Below are positions 19,673 to 29,390 of a stretch of 64,000 nt of DNA, piece by piece. A program made the position numbers and the translations under genes. Each line of letters starts with the position of its first letter. Positions within the stretch are counted from its first letter, which is position 1. This DNA comes from Erythrobacter sp. AP23 (GTDB taxonomy: Bacteria; Pseudomonadota; Alphaproteobacteria; Sphingomonadales; Sphingomonadaceae), in the NCBI RefSeq assembly GCF_001542855.1, contig NZ_LNBY01000017.1, positions 186,001 through 250,000 of the forward strand, in the 5' to 3' direction. The notes under the pieces were generated by a model that worked only from the letters and a program-made list of their open reading frames with translations, was not told the origin of the DNA and ran no database searches.

Positions 19673-20974
19673 TCAGCCGATGGCCGGTCGCCGGGCAAAG
19701 ACCCCGAAGCCGGCGATGATGGCGTAGCACACCACCGGAATCACCATCGCCGCCGCAAGATTGCCGCCAGTCGCATCGGCGACGACGCCGTAAAGCAGCG
19801 GGACGATCGCGCCACCGCAGATCGCGACGTTGATGATGCCCGATCCATCGGCCGCGCGCGGTCCCAGCTTTTCGCAGGCGAGCGAGAAGATCGTCGGGAA
19901 CATGATCGAGTTCATCAGGCCGACCGCCAGCAAGCTGTATGCCGCCACTTCGCCCTCGCCGTTGGCCGAAATGAGGATCAGCAGGATCGCACCCGTCGCG
20001 TTGAAGGCGAGGATCTTGCCCGGCGAAAAGATGCGCAGGAAATAGGAGCCGATGAAACGACCGACCATCGCGCCGCCCCAATAGAGCCCGATCATCCAGC
20101 CGATCACGCTTTCCGGCTGCCCCAATACGCGCTCTTCGGAAAGGTAGTTGATGATGACCGAGCCGATCGAAACCTCGGCACCGACATAGAGGAAGATGCA
20201 CAGCGCGCCGTATCCGAAACGGCTGCGCTTCAGCAGGTCGAGACCGGCAAGCCCTTCGGAGGCTTCGTGCTTTTCTCCCTGCAGGCGATTGCGGAACATC
20301 CAAACAACGAAGGCGACCAGCGCGATCAGTGCGGCAAGGCCGAGATAGCCCTGCCAGATCGCCTCGCTCTCGGCCTGGCGATAGGCCTGGAGCTCCGCGC
20401 CCGACAGCTGGTCGGCGCTGACCGTGGCGAGGCTGCCGAGGATGATTGCCGCCCCGACGATAGGGAAGATGGTGGTGCCGAGCGAGTTGAATGCCTGCGC
20501 GAAGGTCAGGCGGCTGTGCGTGGTGCTGGCCGGGCCGAGCAGGCTGATCAGCGGGTTGGCCACCACCTGCACGATCACCACGCCGCTGGCGAGGATGAAT
20601 AGCGCGAACAGGAAGATGGCATAGGTCGCGGTCTGGCTGGCCGGGATGAACAGCAGGCAGCCGGTCATCATGGTCAGCAGACCCGCCACGGCGCCGCGCA
20701 TATAGCCGATCTTCTTGACCAGCTTGGCACCTGGAATGCCGATGATCGCATAGGCTGCGAAGAAGCAGAACTGGACCAGCATCGCTTCGGTCCAGCTCAA
20801 TGTGAAGAGCTCTTTCAGCTTCGGGATAATCACATCGTTGAGCGATGTGATGCCGCCGAAGATGAAGAACAGGCCGAAAACGAAATATTGCAGGCCCGGC
20901 GCATTCACATGCGTGCCCTCATCCTCGATCGGATTGGGATCGGTGCTCGTCGCAACGTCGGGTGCGAGTGCCAT
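19673..20974 (-). CDS. Sugar MFS transporter, FHS (fucose/glucose permease) family
   Basis: Proton-coupled sugar permease (433 aa) of the fucose-galactose-glucose:H+ symporter family. Twelve hydrophobic segments are visible; FHS hallmarks include FGGITSLNDVIIPKLKELF in helix 1, QVVANPLISLLGP in helix 4/5 and FGRFIGS-like GRFIGSYFLR in the second half. About 30 hydrophilic residues precede the first helix, which begins after GLQYFVFGL. It lies downstream of, and on the same strand as, the GH3 beta-glucosidase gene with a 109-base gap. It is the likely importer of the monosaccharide released by that enzyme. Confidence 0.92.
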   Translation of the reverse strand: MALAPDVATSTDPNPIEDEGTHVNAPGLQYFVFGLFFIFGGITSLNDVIIPKLKELFTLSWTEAMLVQFCFFAAYAIIGIPGAKLVKKIGYMRGAVAGLLTMMTGCLLFIPASQTATYAIFLFALFILASGVVIVQVVANPLISLLGPASTTHSRLTFAQAFNSLGTTIFPIVGAAIILGSLATVSADQLSGAELQAYRQAESEAIWQGYLGLAALIALVAFVVWMFRNRLQGEKHEASEGLAGLDLLKRSRFGYGALCIFLYVGAEVSIGSVIINYLSEERVLGQPESVIGWMIGLYWGGAMVGRFIGSYFLRIFSPGKILAFNATGAILLILISANGEGEVAAYSLLAVGLMNSIMFPTIFSLACEKLGPRAADGSGIINVAICGGAIVPLLYGVVADATGGNLAAAMVIPVVCYAIIAGFGVFARRPAIG

Positions 20975-21083
20975 GTCGGTATCCTCCCTGAAACCGGTAT
21001 CGCCTTTCGCGACCCGGCCTTTGTCCTCATGCTAGGTGTGGCAGGCTTTTGCCGTCACACAAAACGAATACGAATGTGCTCGC

Positions 21084-23462
21084 TCAGAACGAGCAATCGG
21101 TTCCCTCGGCCACCTCTTCACGGGTGATTGTCGCGATGTCGAAACTGAAGGCGCCCTGGGAGGTGAACGTCAGGCTGTCGCCCAGACCCGCCGCACATTG
21201 ACCGGTGATGACCATTTCGCGCCAGTCCTTCTCGGCAGCGACGGAAAACGGGTGGGTCAGGTCGACCGTCACGTCGCCCACGGTGAGCGACACCGGCTGG
21301 GTCGGGCGCCGCTTGACGCGGTAGACGATACGATAGGCGCCCGAGCCTGCGCCTTCCTGTGCGATGGTCAGCGACGCGCCGGGCGCGAAGGCGATTTCGC
21401 GCGAATCTTCCTGCGCATTGCGGTCGATGCCAATCGCGGTCACCCCCGCTGCCGAGCCCCGCAGGTCGGGCAAATCGGTGCTGCCGGCCGTCGCGATCAC
21501 ACCGTCTGCGAAGCGGCCATTGACGAACCATTCGGCGCCCTCGTGTGCGAGCAGCGCGTCGCAGTTTTCGTCGAGCCGGCGCAGCGGCGAGGTGTCGGTG
21601 AGAGCGCGGCCATAGCCTACCATAAACAGCGCACCTTCGGGTCCGTTGAGCGGGCCGTAGTCGCAGGTCGCAGGCCAGCTGAAACCGAGCTTGCCGGTCG
21701 CGGGAACTGCCCCGGTGAGGACATCGGCAACGCCCGCGCCCTCGCTACCCGGGAGCCACGAGGCGACGAAGGCGTCGGCGGCATTGAGTTCGCGGTTGAC
21801 CCACATCGGACGCCCGCTGAGGAACACGGCGACGGTCGGAACACCCTCGGCCTCGAACTTGCGCAGCAGGCCGAGCCCTTCTTCGTCGCGGAACGCAAGG
21901 TCCTTCCGGTCGCCCGCGAATTCGGCATAGGGTTCCTCGCCGAATACCACGACTGCGACGTCCGGCTTGTCGGTATAGCTCCCGTCCGCGGACAGAACGG
22001 CACTTCCGCCGCCGGCTTCGGCTGCGTCCTTCAATCCCTTCCAGATGGAGGTGGCGCCGGGAAAATGTTCGTTATTGTCGAGTTCGAGCCCTCCCTGCCA
22101 GGTAAGCGTCCAGCCGCCTGAGGCCTGCGCGATGCTGTCGGCTGCGCTTCCTGCGACGAGGATATTTGCACCCTCGGCCAGCGGCAGCACGCCGTCATTC
22201 TTGAGCAGAACCTGCGATTTGGCCACCGCTTCGCGGGCGATCGCGCGATGCTCGCGGGAACCGAGCAATTCATACTCGCCCGCATTGGGCCGGTCGGATG
22301 GCTTGACGAATTCGTCGAGCAGCCCCGCGCGCATCTTCACCCGCAAGACCCGGCTGACCGCCTCGTCGAGCACCGTCATCGGGATCGTGCCGTCCCGAAC
22401 CTGGCGCACAAGCGTGTCGTGCAAACCCTTCCACTCGTCGGGCACCATGTAGATATCCAGCCCGGCGAGGAGCGACTGCGGACAGTCGGTGTTCGTACAG
22501 CCCGCGACCTGGCCGTGGCCGTTCCAGTCGCCCACGACGAGGCCGTCGAATCCCAGCTCGCCGCGCAGCACGTCGGTCAGCAATTCCTTGTTGCCGTGCA
22601 TCTTGCGGCCATTGATCGAATTGAAGCTGGCCATCACCGACTCAACGCCGGCCGCGATCGCGGCGGGGTAGGGCGCGGCGTGGATCGCCTTGAGCGCCTC
22701 GATGTCGCCGGTCACCTCGCCCTGGTCGACCCCCTGGTCGGTGCCGCCGTCGCCGAAGAAGTGTTTTGCCGTCGCGATGACATGGCCCGCGCCGAGCCGG
22801 TCGGCTTCGCCCTTGCGGCCTTGCAGCCCCTCGACCAGTGCTGCGCCGAGCGGGGCGACGATGGCGGGATCTTCGGAATAGCTTTCGTAAGTGCGCCCCC
22901 AGCGATCGTCCTGCGCCACTGCGACGGTGGGCGAGAAGTTCCAGTCGATGCCGGTCACTTCGATCTCGACCGCCGTAGCCTCGCCGATACGCCGGATCAG
23001 GTCCGCATCGCGCGTCGCGCCGAGGCCGACATTGTGCGGAAAGATCGTGGCGCGCACCACATTTGTATGGCCGTGGACCGCATCGGTGCCCCACATTGTC
23101 GGGATGACGGGCTCGTCGCCCTCCATCGGCTGGACGGAGGCGACATGCATTTCATCGGCATGGCGCAGCCATTCCGAAGCCGGTGCGAATTCGTCGCCAT
23201 AGGGGCCGCGATTACCGCCGTTGAGATAGCTGCCGAAGCGATAGCGCTCCATGTCCTCGGCGGTGAAGGAGCCGATCTGCGGCTGGATCAATTGCGCGAC
23301 CTTGCGCTCCAGGCTCATGCGCGCAACGAGATCGGCTACGCGCGCATCTTCGTCCGAAACGGGCGCCGACGCCGCGCGCGGCGTATTCCGAGCTTCCGAC
23401 GAAACCGTGGTGCAACCCGCCAAACCCATTGCGGCAGCCGTCGCCAGTAGAATCGCTCGCAT
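21084..23462 (-). CDS. GH3 family beta-glucosidase / exo-beta-glucanase lipoprotein
   Basis: Glycoside hydrolase family 3 enzyme (792 aa), releasing glucose from beta-glucans or cello/laminari-oligosaccharides. A lipoprotein signal (lipobox LAGC) points to envelope anchoring. The GH3 N-terminal domain contains VAQDDRWGRTYESYSEDP, the acid/sugar-binding AKHFFGDGGT and the nucleophile motif VVGDWNGHG (Asp312). The GH3 C-terminal domain follows, then about 160 C-terminal residues resembling the galactose-binding-like domain of ExoP-type glucanases. I start at ATG 23462, ten bases after GGAGG; longer in-frame starts would place the operator palindrome inside the gene. Its promoter carries the LacI-type palindrome at 23492. 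Confidence 0.94.
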   Translation of the reverse strand: MRAILLATAAAMGLAGCTTVSSEARNTPRAASAPVSDEDARVADLVARMSLERKVAQLIQPQIGSFTAEDMERYRFGSYLNGGNRGPYGDEFAPASEWLRHADEMHVASVQPMEGDEPVIPTMWGTDAVHGHTNVVRATIFPHNVGLGATRDADLIRRIGEATAVEIEVTGIDWNFSPTVAVAQDDRWGRTYESYSEDPAIVAPLGAALVEGLQGRKGEADRLGAGHVIATAKHFFGDGGTDQGVDQGEVTGDIEALKAIHAAPYPAAIAAGVESVMASFNSINGRKMHGNKELLTDVLRGELGFDGLVVGDWNGHGQVAGCTNTDCPQSLLAGLDIYMVPDEWKGLHDTLVRQVRDGTIPMTVLDEAVSRVLRVKMRAGLLDEFVKPSDRPNAGEYELLGSREHRAIAREAVAKSQVLLKNDGVLPLAEGANILVAGSAADSIAQASGGWTLTWQGGLELDNNEHFPGATSIWKGLKDAAEAGGGSAVLSADGSYTDKPDVAVVVFGEEPYAEFAGDRKDLAFRDEEGLGLLRKFEAEGVPTVAVFLSGRPMWVNRELNAADAFVASWLPGSEGAGVADVLTGAVPATGKLGFSWPATCDYGPLNGPEGALFMVGYGRALTDTSPLRRLDENCDALLAHEGAEWFVNGRFADGVIATAGSTDLPDLRGSAAGVTAIGIDRNAQEDSREIAFAPGASLTIAQEGAGSGAYRIVYRVKRRPTQPVSLTVGDVTVDLTHPFSVAAEKDWREMVITGQCAAGLGDSLTFTSQGAFSFDIATITREEVAEGTDCSF

Positions 23463-23491
23463 TCGAAACATCCCTCCACGCATTCCCATTC

Positions 23492-23507
23492 TTGAGAACG
23501 TTCTCAA
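23492..23507. promoter_or_regulatory. LacI-type operator upstream of the GH3 gene
   Basis: TTGAGAACGTTCTCAA is a perfect 16-bp palindrome with the central CG typical of LacI/GalR-family operators. It is 30 bases upstream of the GH3 start. A related palindrome lies between the receptor and halogenase genes at 29391. A LacI-family regulator is encoded at 24734-25795. Confidence 0.75.
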
Positions 23508-23538
23508 ACACGAGGATTGCCATGGGGTCGCAGCAAAA

Positions 23539-24747
23539 TCAAGCCGCGAGTTCGCTTCGTGGCATGGTCGTGAGCAGGATGGTCGCCAGGGCGGCAAGGC
23601 CGGCGAGTAGCCAGAATAGGCCGCCGAAACCGAACACCGGTACCATTGCCAGCGTCAACCAGGGCATGATCAGGCTGGGCACGGTATTCGTCAGGTTGAA
23701 AAAGCCGAGATCGCGCGCCCGCCGTGCCGGTCGGGGCAGCACCCTCAGCGTCTGGCTGGAATGCAGAGCCAGGAAGACGCTGGTCGAGAGTCCGAAGATG
23801 ACGTAACCGGCAATCGCTCCGCCAAGCCCATCGGCAAGCGCCATGATCACGAGGCCTAGGCTTCCGATTCCGGAGCCGATCACCAGCGGAAGGATGGGGC
23901 GACCGCGGGCATCGGACCAGCGACCGGTAAGCAAGGCTGCCGGTACCGAGAGGCCGAGCACGATGGCGAAGATGCGCGCGATATCGTTGTCGCCGAAGGT
24001 GGGATCGATTCCCGTAATCCAGATAAGCAGATAGGCGAACAGCGCCGCTTCGGCTATCTGGACCAGCAGCCGGGCGAGCCACATCCGCGCGACCGCGCTG
24101 CGCTTGACCCGGCCGCGCAATTCGCCGTCATGCGGCGTCTCGACCATCAGCTGCGGCATGGGACGCGGACGTCCGAACAGGACGACCGGCAGCACCATCG
24201 CGGCGACCAGGCCTGCGACGAGGCCAAGCCGCCCGTCGGCATCGGCAAGGCCCGGCAGGGTCACGAAGGCGCCCGACAGCGCGCCCAGCGCCGGTGCGAA
24301 GGCAAGCAGGCCGCCGAGCAGGCCCTTCTGGTGGTCCGGCACGACGTCGCCCGCCCATGCCGCCAGCGGTGCAAGCATCATGTTGATCGACACCTGCCAT
24401 ATCACGATCACCAGCAGCAGCTGCGCGGGCGTCTGCGCCAGCTGGACCAGTTGCAACAGGGCTCCGGACACGATCATGCCGCCGACGATCCAGGGCTTGC
24501 GTGTCCGGGTGATGTCGCTCAGCCAGCCGAAGCCGATATTGGCGATGCTGGCCGCGATCGCCCCGGTAAAGGCGGCATAGGCGAGCAGATCGATGGTCGC
24601 CTCGCCCGCCATTGCGCTGGCCCTGAGCGGGAGCAACAGCGTGAGGAAGGGGGCATAGGATACGGAGCCACCCGCGACGGCCAGCGCATACAGCAACAGG
24701 AACCGCCGGGACTGGTACTGTCCGGGCGCTGCGTCAGCTGCGGGCAT
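23539..24747 (-). CDS. MFS transporter of the sugar locus
   Basis: MFS transporter (402 aa) with twelve predicted hydrophobic segments and typical A-motifs (GFGWLSDITRTRKPW in the first half; GRWSDARGRPILP in the second). Its start overlaps the LacI regulator stop by 14 bases, so it is in the lacI operon. The length and motif pattern suit sugar or oligosaccharide uptake (SLC45/GPH-like sphingomonad permeases), but the sugar cannot be specified. Together with the FHS permease it gives the locus two inner-membrane carriers, perhaps one for oligosaccharide and one for monosaccharide. Confidence 0.87.
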   Translation of the reverse strand: MPAADAAPGQYQSRRFLLLYALAVAGGSVSYAPFLTLLLPLRASAMAGEATIDLLAYAAFTGAIAASIANIGFGWLSDITRTRKPWIVGGMIVSGALLQLVQLAQTPAQLLLVIVIWQVSINMMLAPLAAWAGDVVPDHQKGLLGGLLAFAPALGALSGAFVTLPGLADADGRLGLVAGLVAAMVLPVVLFGRPRPMPQLMVETPHDGELRGRVKRSAVARMWLARLLVQIAEAALFAYLLIWITGIDPTFGDNDIARIFAIVLGLSVPAALLTGRWSDARGRPILPLVIGSGIGSLGLVIMALADGLGGAIAGYVIFGLSTSVFLALHSSQTLRVLPRPARRARDLGFFNLTNTVPSLIMPWLTLAMVPVFGFGGLFWLLAGLAALATILLTTMPRSELAA

Positions 24748-25795
24748 GGTTCGGCGCGCGTGCGGTCGATCCGCGAACGATCAACTCACCCTCGACCACC
24801 ACCGGTTGATCGGGGGCACCGTTCTTGCGCGCGTCGATGAGCAGTTCGACCGCCCGCGCCGTCGTCGCCGAAATCGCCTGATCGAGCGCGGTGAGGGCGG
24901 GGCTGGTGAAGCGCACCACCGGGGTATTGTCGAAGCTGACGATGGAAAGATCCCGCGGCACGTCGAGGCCGCGTTCCCTGGCTACGTCCAGTGCTGCAAG
25001 CGCCATCTGGTCGCTACTGGCAATGATGGCGGTCGGTGGATCGTCCCGGTCGAGCAGCGCGCGCGCTGCCGCCAGCCCGCTCTCGAAGCCGAAATCGCCC
25101 TGCTCCAGCAGGCCGTCGCAGTCGAGCCCGGCATTTCCCATCGCCTCGCGCCATCCGTCGACGCGCCATGCCGACAGGCTGTATTCGTCGGGACCGGCAA
25201 CAAAGCCGATCCGCATGTGGCCGAGTTCGATGAGATGGTCGGTCGCCTTGCCAGCGAGCAATTCGTCTCCCATCGTCATGGCGATGCCGGGGCCCTCTTC
25301 CTTAGAGCCGATCCGTGCGAAGGGAATGCCACGCTCGGCGAGCAGGCCGGTAATCTGCGGATTTTCCGAGTGCGGCGGAGTGACGATGACCCCGTCGGGC
25401 TGCAGCGCCGCAAGCGCCGCGCCAAGCTCGCGCTCGACATGGTCGCTATGCGTGTCGACCAGCTCGAAGATCATGCGATAGCCGCGCTCGGCCGCGGTCA
25501 GCATTCCGCCAAGCAGCATCTGGTCGATCCAGTCGCGTCCGTCGCGCGCCCGCCAGTCGGCGATCGTGCGGTCGCGGTCGTTTATGGCGAGGATGAGATA
25601 GGACCGCGATCCGCTCATGCGCTGCGCGGCGATAGAAGGAACGTAGCCGAGCTTGTCGATGCTCGCCTGCACCTTCTCTTTCATCGCGGGGCGAACGTTG
25701 GGTTCATCGTTGATGACGCGGCTGACGGTCTGGAGGGAAACCCCTGCATCGGCTGCGACATGCTTGATGGTGACTGACTGGCGCCGCCGACCCAT
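24734..25795 (-). CDS. LacI-family transcriptional regulator
   Basis: Repressor of the LacI/GalR family (353 aa). The N-terminal helix-turn-helix VTIKHVAADAGVSLQTVSRVIN is followed by the hinge-helix region, including AAQRMSGSRSY. A periplasmic-binding-protein-like effector domain follows (SDQMALAALD, IVSFDNTPV). The start ATG 25795 is the first in-frame one and places the HTH at residues 8-30. It is co-transcribed with the downstream MFS gene and lies between the GH3 and TBDR genes. The two TTGNGANCGTTCNCAA-like palindromes at 23492 and 29391 are its likely sites, which would make it the local sugar-responsive switch. Confidence 0.94.
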   Translation of the reverse strand: MGRRRQSVTIKHVAADAGVSLQTVSRVINDEPNVRPAMKEKVQASIDKLGYVPSIAAQRMSGSRSYLILAINDRDRTIADWRARDGRDWIDQMLLGGMLTAAERGYRMIFELVDTHSDHVERELGAALAALQPDGVIVTPPHSENPQITGLLAERGIPFARIGSKEEGPGIAMTMGDELLAGKATDHLIELGHMRIGFVAGPDEYSLSAWRVDGWREAMGNAGLDCDGLLEQGDFGFESGLAAARALLDRDDPPTAIIASSDQMALAALDVARERGLDVPRDLSIVSFDNTPVVRFTSPALTALDQAISATTARAVELLIDARKNGAPDQPVVVEGELIVRGSTARAPNHARS

Positions 25796-25880
25796 AGAAT
25801 TGAAAACCCCATTCTCGCCCGGCTACGCCTTAACGAAGATCACAGGCCCTGTATTCGATCAGGCGTTTATCCAGCCGCGA

Positions 25881-25903
25881 TTGCGCAACGCTGCGTCGCA
25901 CAA
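25881..25903. promoter_or_regulatory. Imperfect 23-bp inverted repeat upstream of lacI
   Basis: The arms TTGCGCAACGC and GCGTCGCACAA flank one central base and match at 9 of 11 positions. It lies 86 bases upstream of the LacI gene and just past the receptor terminator. It begins TTG and ends CAA like the two better operators, so an autoregulatory site is possible; a second transcript-end hairpin is the alternative. Confidence 0.3.
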
Positions 25904-25910
25904 TAAGCAA

Positions 25911-25938
25911 CGGGCCCCGGTCTTGCAACCGAGGCCCG
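25911..25938 (-). terminator. Stem-loop terminator after the TonB-Xanth-Caul receptor gene
   Basis: An 11-bp stem (25911-25921 with 25928-25938, one G-U pair) and a 6-base loop sit 25 bases past the receptor stop. On the minus strand it is followed by TTGCTTATTG, a poor T-run, so it may be a factor-assisted or weak terminator. Confidence 0.6.
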
Positions 25939-25963
25939 CACTCATTTCATCGGTTCAATCCGC

Positions 25964-28900
25964 TCAGAAATTGAAGCGAGCGATGAAGGTGAACCGGCGG
26001 TCGTTGCGGAATGCCGAACGCGTAACCCTCGTGCCGTCGAAATCGATAACCTGCGAAGTTTCGGTCACCTCGTCGAGCAGGTTTACACCCTGTACCCCCA
26101 GTTTGAGATGGGAATTGACGTCGTAGAAGATCGACGCATCCAGCTGGCCGGTATCTTCCTGCCAGATGGGCGAGAAGGGGAAGATGTCGTCGCGCGGGGT
26201 GATCAGGAATTCCGAACGCCAGTTATAGGCGGCGCGCATCGAGAGCGGCCCCTTCTCGTAGAAGATGGTCGCGTTGATCGTATGCTCCGAAATTCCGGCC
26301 AGCGGTTGCCGCGATACGAACGGTCCGCCGTTCAGGGGTTGGAACCCGGTGGAAACCGAGGGCGATCCGATATCCGACAGGTCCGGGTTGGGGAAATCCC
26401 CTCCGTCGATGTAGGTATAGGTGAGTTGTGTGCCCAATCCGCTCAACAGTCCCGGAAGGAAATCATAGGTCTGCTGATAGGCGAGTTCGAAGCCTTTCAG
26501 AGTGCCGCTGAGATCGTTGGCAGGGCCGTTGATGATGACGTCCTGAGAAAGCCCGCTTGCGGTCGTGTAGTTCACGACACCCGTCCCGGTGGTCACGATC
26601 CCCTCGATATCTTTCACGAATACCGCCGCAGTCAGCGAGCCGACGTCGTCGAAGTACCATTCGGCAGACAGGTCGTAATTCCAGGATTCGATCGGCAGGA
26701 GATTGCGATTGCCCGTCGCTATCGAGAGCAGCGGACCGCTGTCGACCCGGCCGCTGAAGCCGAGCACGCCGCTGGCATTGAACAACTGCAGGTCCGGCCG
26801 CGAGATGCCTTTGGAAACAGCGCCACGAATGACCACTCCGGTGCCGCTGTCCAGCCTGATATTGAAGGCCGGGAGCCAATGGTCGAACGTTATCTCGCGA
26901 TCGTCCTGGATGACCTCGCCGGTGAATAGCGAGGCAAACTCTTCAAGGCGAGCACCCGTCAGATTACAGAACAGCCGCTGCTGGCCCGGCGGAAGCGGGG
27001 TCTGGCAAACCGCCGAGATTTCGGCAGCCTGGACGACGCCATCGCCGTTGGCAGCAGGGTTGATCGACGGATCGTCGAACTGACCCGGTTGTGGGAAACC
27101 GATCAATCCGCCGGAACTCACCCGCGTTTCGACGTAACGCAGGCCGATGTTGCCAGCGATCGACCAGCCGTTGTCGAAATCGTGGCCGAAGTCCACCCGA
27201 GCGTACGCAGCATTGGTGATTTCGGTGACATCCGAGATTTCGGGCGGGCAAAAGGGATCGCAAGCAGTTACCGTTCCGGTTACCGGATCGGTGAAAGTGC
27301 GGCCGTTCACGCCGAGATTGAAGCGCTCCGGGGTCTGCGAGAAGGTAGTGATCTGATCCCATTGCTGGTCGGTCGTGCCGGCAAGATACTCGCCGAGGAA
27401 ATCGTCCCCGCCGAAGAAATAGGCCGCGCCGTTCGGAACCGGAGTCGCCGTACGTCCGCGCTGGAAATTGTCGGCGAAGGGCGAACGGATCCGCGAGAAG
27501 TCGGGGAACTCGTCCGTGAAAGCCCCCCCGGCGATGGTGAATTCCTGTCCGTCCAGGCCGGTGTAGAAGCGGCCCGGAGTGAAGCCCGACCAGTCGGGCA
27601 CGAACGGCTCCGATCCGGAAAAGCAGCCGGGGCCTTCGCCCCAGGGCAGGCATCCGCCGCGCCCCGCCCAGGGCGCGGACAGATTGCCCCAGGTGCTGAA
27701 GTTGGTGTTGCGGGTAATCCGGTCGCGCGCGGCCCAGCGCGCGCCGAAGCGGGCCTTCTTGAAGAAGCCGTCGTCGCTGATGTCGTATTCGAGATCGGCC
27801 TTGACGCTGAACAGGTCGCCTTCGTTGCGCTCACGGCTGTCGAGGCCGAACCAGTAATAGGTGAAGAAACCGCTCGAGAAATAGTCGTCCGGCGCACCCG
27901 GAGGCGCGAGAAACTCGACATTGGGCGTATTGCCGCTGAGGTCGAGTGCGATGTCGGCCCAGGTGCTCATCGCGCCGAAGACCGAGTCGCGATTGAGGTC
28001 AGAGGTAACGTATTGCGCTTCGACATTACCGCGGAAGCGGTCGGTGAAATCCATGTCGATGTCGAAGGACAAATCCTGGGTCACCGATTCGGTGTCGCGC
28101 AGGAACCGCAGCGTATCCAGCGGTATCCCGCCGAGACCGAAGGGGGTCGCGTAGGCGTTGCCGACATTGTCGGTCAGGATGCCGCTCACGAAGCGCCCGT
28201 TGTCATCGAAGGTGAAATTCGTGCCCGGACGCGGGTCGGGCGCCGATACGCCGTCGTCGATGCGGCCCAGCAGCGCGAATTCCTCGGTGAAGAAGCTGGT
28301 TTCCGAGCGCAGGTACTCGAAGGTCATCAGCAGGTCGCCATCGAGCGTCTCGAACTGGCCGACTGCGGAAAATGCCTCGCGATCACGATCGAGATCGGTG
28401 GTGCGAACACCGGCATATTGCGGAACGATCACCGCGCCCGCCGGCGGGAACTGGTCCTCGGTGAAGTTGGGCGTATCGCCGAAACCGCCGGAATTCACAT
28501 CGAACACGCGCAGGCATCCGCCGCTCAGATCGGCATTGCGGTAGCAGGGGTCGGCAACCTGCGAGGCGTCGGTACGGCTCTTGAGCTCCGACCGGGAATA
28601 GGCAAGTTGCAGGCCGAAGGTGCCGGCGCTCGTATCGAAAGTATCCGATACGAGCAGATTGAACGTGGGCGACCATTCCTCGCGCAGATCGCCGTAATTG
28701 CCCTCGATCGAACCGGCAATGTTCAGACCCGGATTGTCGAGCGGCTTGCGCGTCACAAGGTTGACCAGGCCAGCAATCTGACCTTCGATCATGTCCGCGG
28801 TGGTGTTCTTGAACACCTCCACACGACCCACGAGTTCGGGCGATACGTCTTCGAAGCTCAGCGACCGTCCGCCGGTGGCCGAGAAGATGTCCCGACCGTT

Positions 28901-29323
28901 GAGCTCGGACCGCACGAAGGGCAGGCCGCGGATGATCACGCCGGTACCTTCGACCGAGAACCGGTCGGGGTCGGAAGTTTTTTCGAATCGCCCGATGTTC
29001 ACGCCGGGAACGCGCTGGAGGGTCTCGGCGATCGAGCGGTCGGGGAGTGCGCCGATATCTTCCGCGGTCACTACGTCGACCACGGTATCCGCATTGCGCT
29101 TGATGTTCTGCGCACTCGCCAGCGACTGGCGGAAGCCGGAAACGACGATGACATTGGCATCATCGATTTCCTCGGGTGTTCCGCCCGGAGTTTCCTCGTT
29201 GAGCGTGTCGTCCGTTTCCTGCGCCCATGCGGGCTGTGCTGCTACCAGCGCCAGGCCCGATGCTGTGGTGAGCGCGGCGATACGGCGCGAATATGCGGCG
29301 ACGCCAGTCCTTCTAAGAGACAT
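25964..29323 (-). CDS. TonB-dependent receptor, TonB-Xanth-Caul family
   Basis: Large outer-membrane receptor (1119 aa) for active uptake, most likely of a glycan or oligosaccharide. A signal peptide ends near QPAWAQ. The plug carries VIVVSGFRQSLASAQNIKR, IGALPDRSIAETLQRVPGV and VEVFKNTTADMIEGQIAGLV, all characteristic of the TonB-Xanth-Caul subfamily common in Caulobacter, Xanthomonas and sphingomonads. The barrel ends in FTFIARFNF. I start at ATG 29323, with GGGAGG nine bases before; an upstream in-frame start would run over the operator and the shared promoter. It is divergent from the halogenase gene, and both promoters share the palindrome at 29391. Confidence 0.94.
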   Translation of the reverse strand: MSLRRTGVAAYSRRIAALTTASGLALVAAQPAWAQETDDTLNEETPGGTPEEIDDANVIVVSGFRQSLASAQNIKRNADTVVDVVTAEDIGALPDRSIAETLQRVPGVNIGRFEKTSDPDRFSVEGTGVIIRGLPFVRSELNGRDIFSATGGRSLSFEDVSPELVGRVEVFKNTTADMIEGQIAGLVNLVTRKPLDNPGLNIAGSIEGNYGDLREEWSPTFNLLVSDTFDTSAGTFGLQLAYSRSELKSRTDASQVADPCYRNADLSGGCLRVFDVNSGGFGDTPNFTEDQFPPAGAVIVPQYAGVRTTDLDRDREAFSAVGQFETLDGDLLMTFEYLRSETSFFTEEFALLGRIDDGVSAPDPRPGTNFTFDDNGRFVSGILTDNVGNAYATPFGLGGIPLDTLRFLRDTESVTQDLSFDIDMDFTDRFRGNVEAQYVTSDLNRDSVFGAMSTWADIALDLSGNTPNVEFLAPPGAPDDYFSSGFFTYYWFGLDSRERNEGDLFSVKADLEYDISDDGFFKKARFGARWAARDRITRNTNFSTWGNLSAPWAGRGGCLPWGEGPGCFSGSEPFVPDWSGFTPGRFYTGLDGQEFTIAGGAFTDEFPDFSRIRSPFADNFQRGRTATPVPNGAAYFFGGDDFLGEYLAGTTDQQWDQITTFSQTPERFNLGVNGRTFTDPVTGTVTACDPFCPPEISDVTEITNAAYARVDFGHDFDNGWSIAGNIGLRYVETRVSSGGLIGFPQPGQFDDPSINPAANGDGVVQAAEISAVCQTPLPPGQQRLFCNLTGARLEEFASLFTGEVIQDDREITFDHWLPAFNIRLDSGTGVVIRGAVSKGISRPDLQLFNASGVLGFSGRVDSGPLLSIATGNRNLLPIESWNYDLSAEWYFDDVGSLTAAVFVKDIEGIVTTGTGVVNYTTASGLSQDVIINGPANDLSGTLKGFELAYQQTYDFLPGLLSGLGTQLTYTYIDGGDFPNPDLSDIGSPSVSTGFQPLNGGPFVSRQPLAGISEHTINATIFYEKGPLSMRAAYNWRSEFLITPRDDIFPFSPIWQEDTGQLDASIFYDVNSHLKLGVQGVNLLDEVTETSQVIDFDGTRVTRSAFRNDRRFTFIARFNF

Positions 29324-29390
29324 GTTTCCTCCCTTGTCCCAAGCTTCCCGGCAGGTTTGATCCTGCAATCTGATTGAAACATATCGAAGG

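Noticed and set aside
27089-29377. A 762-codon plus-strand frame opposite the TonB-Xanth-Caul receptor
   Set aside because: It is the complementary frame of a receptor with clear plug and barrel motifs, and its sequence has no recognisable domain.
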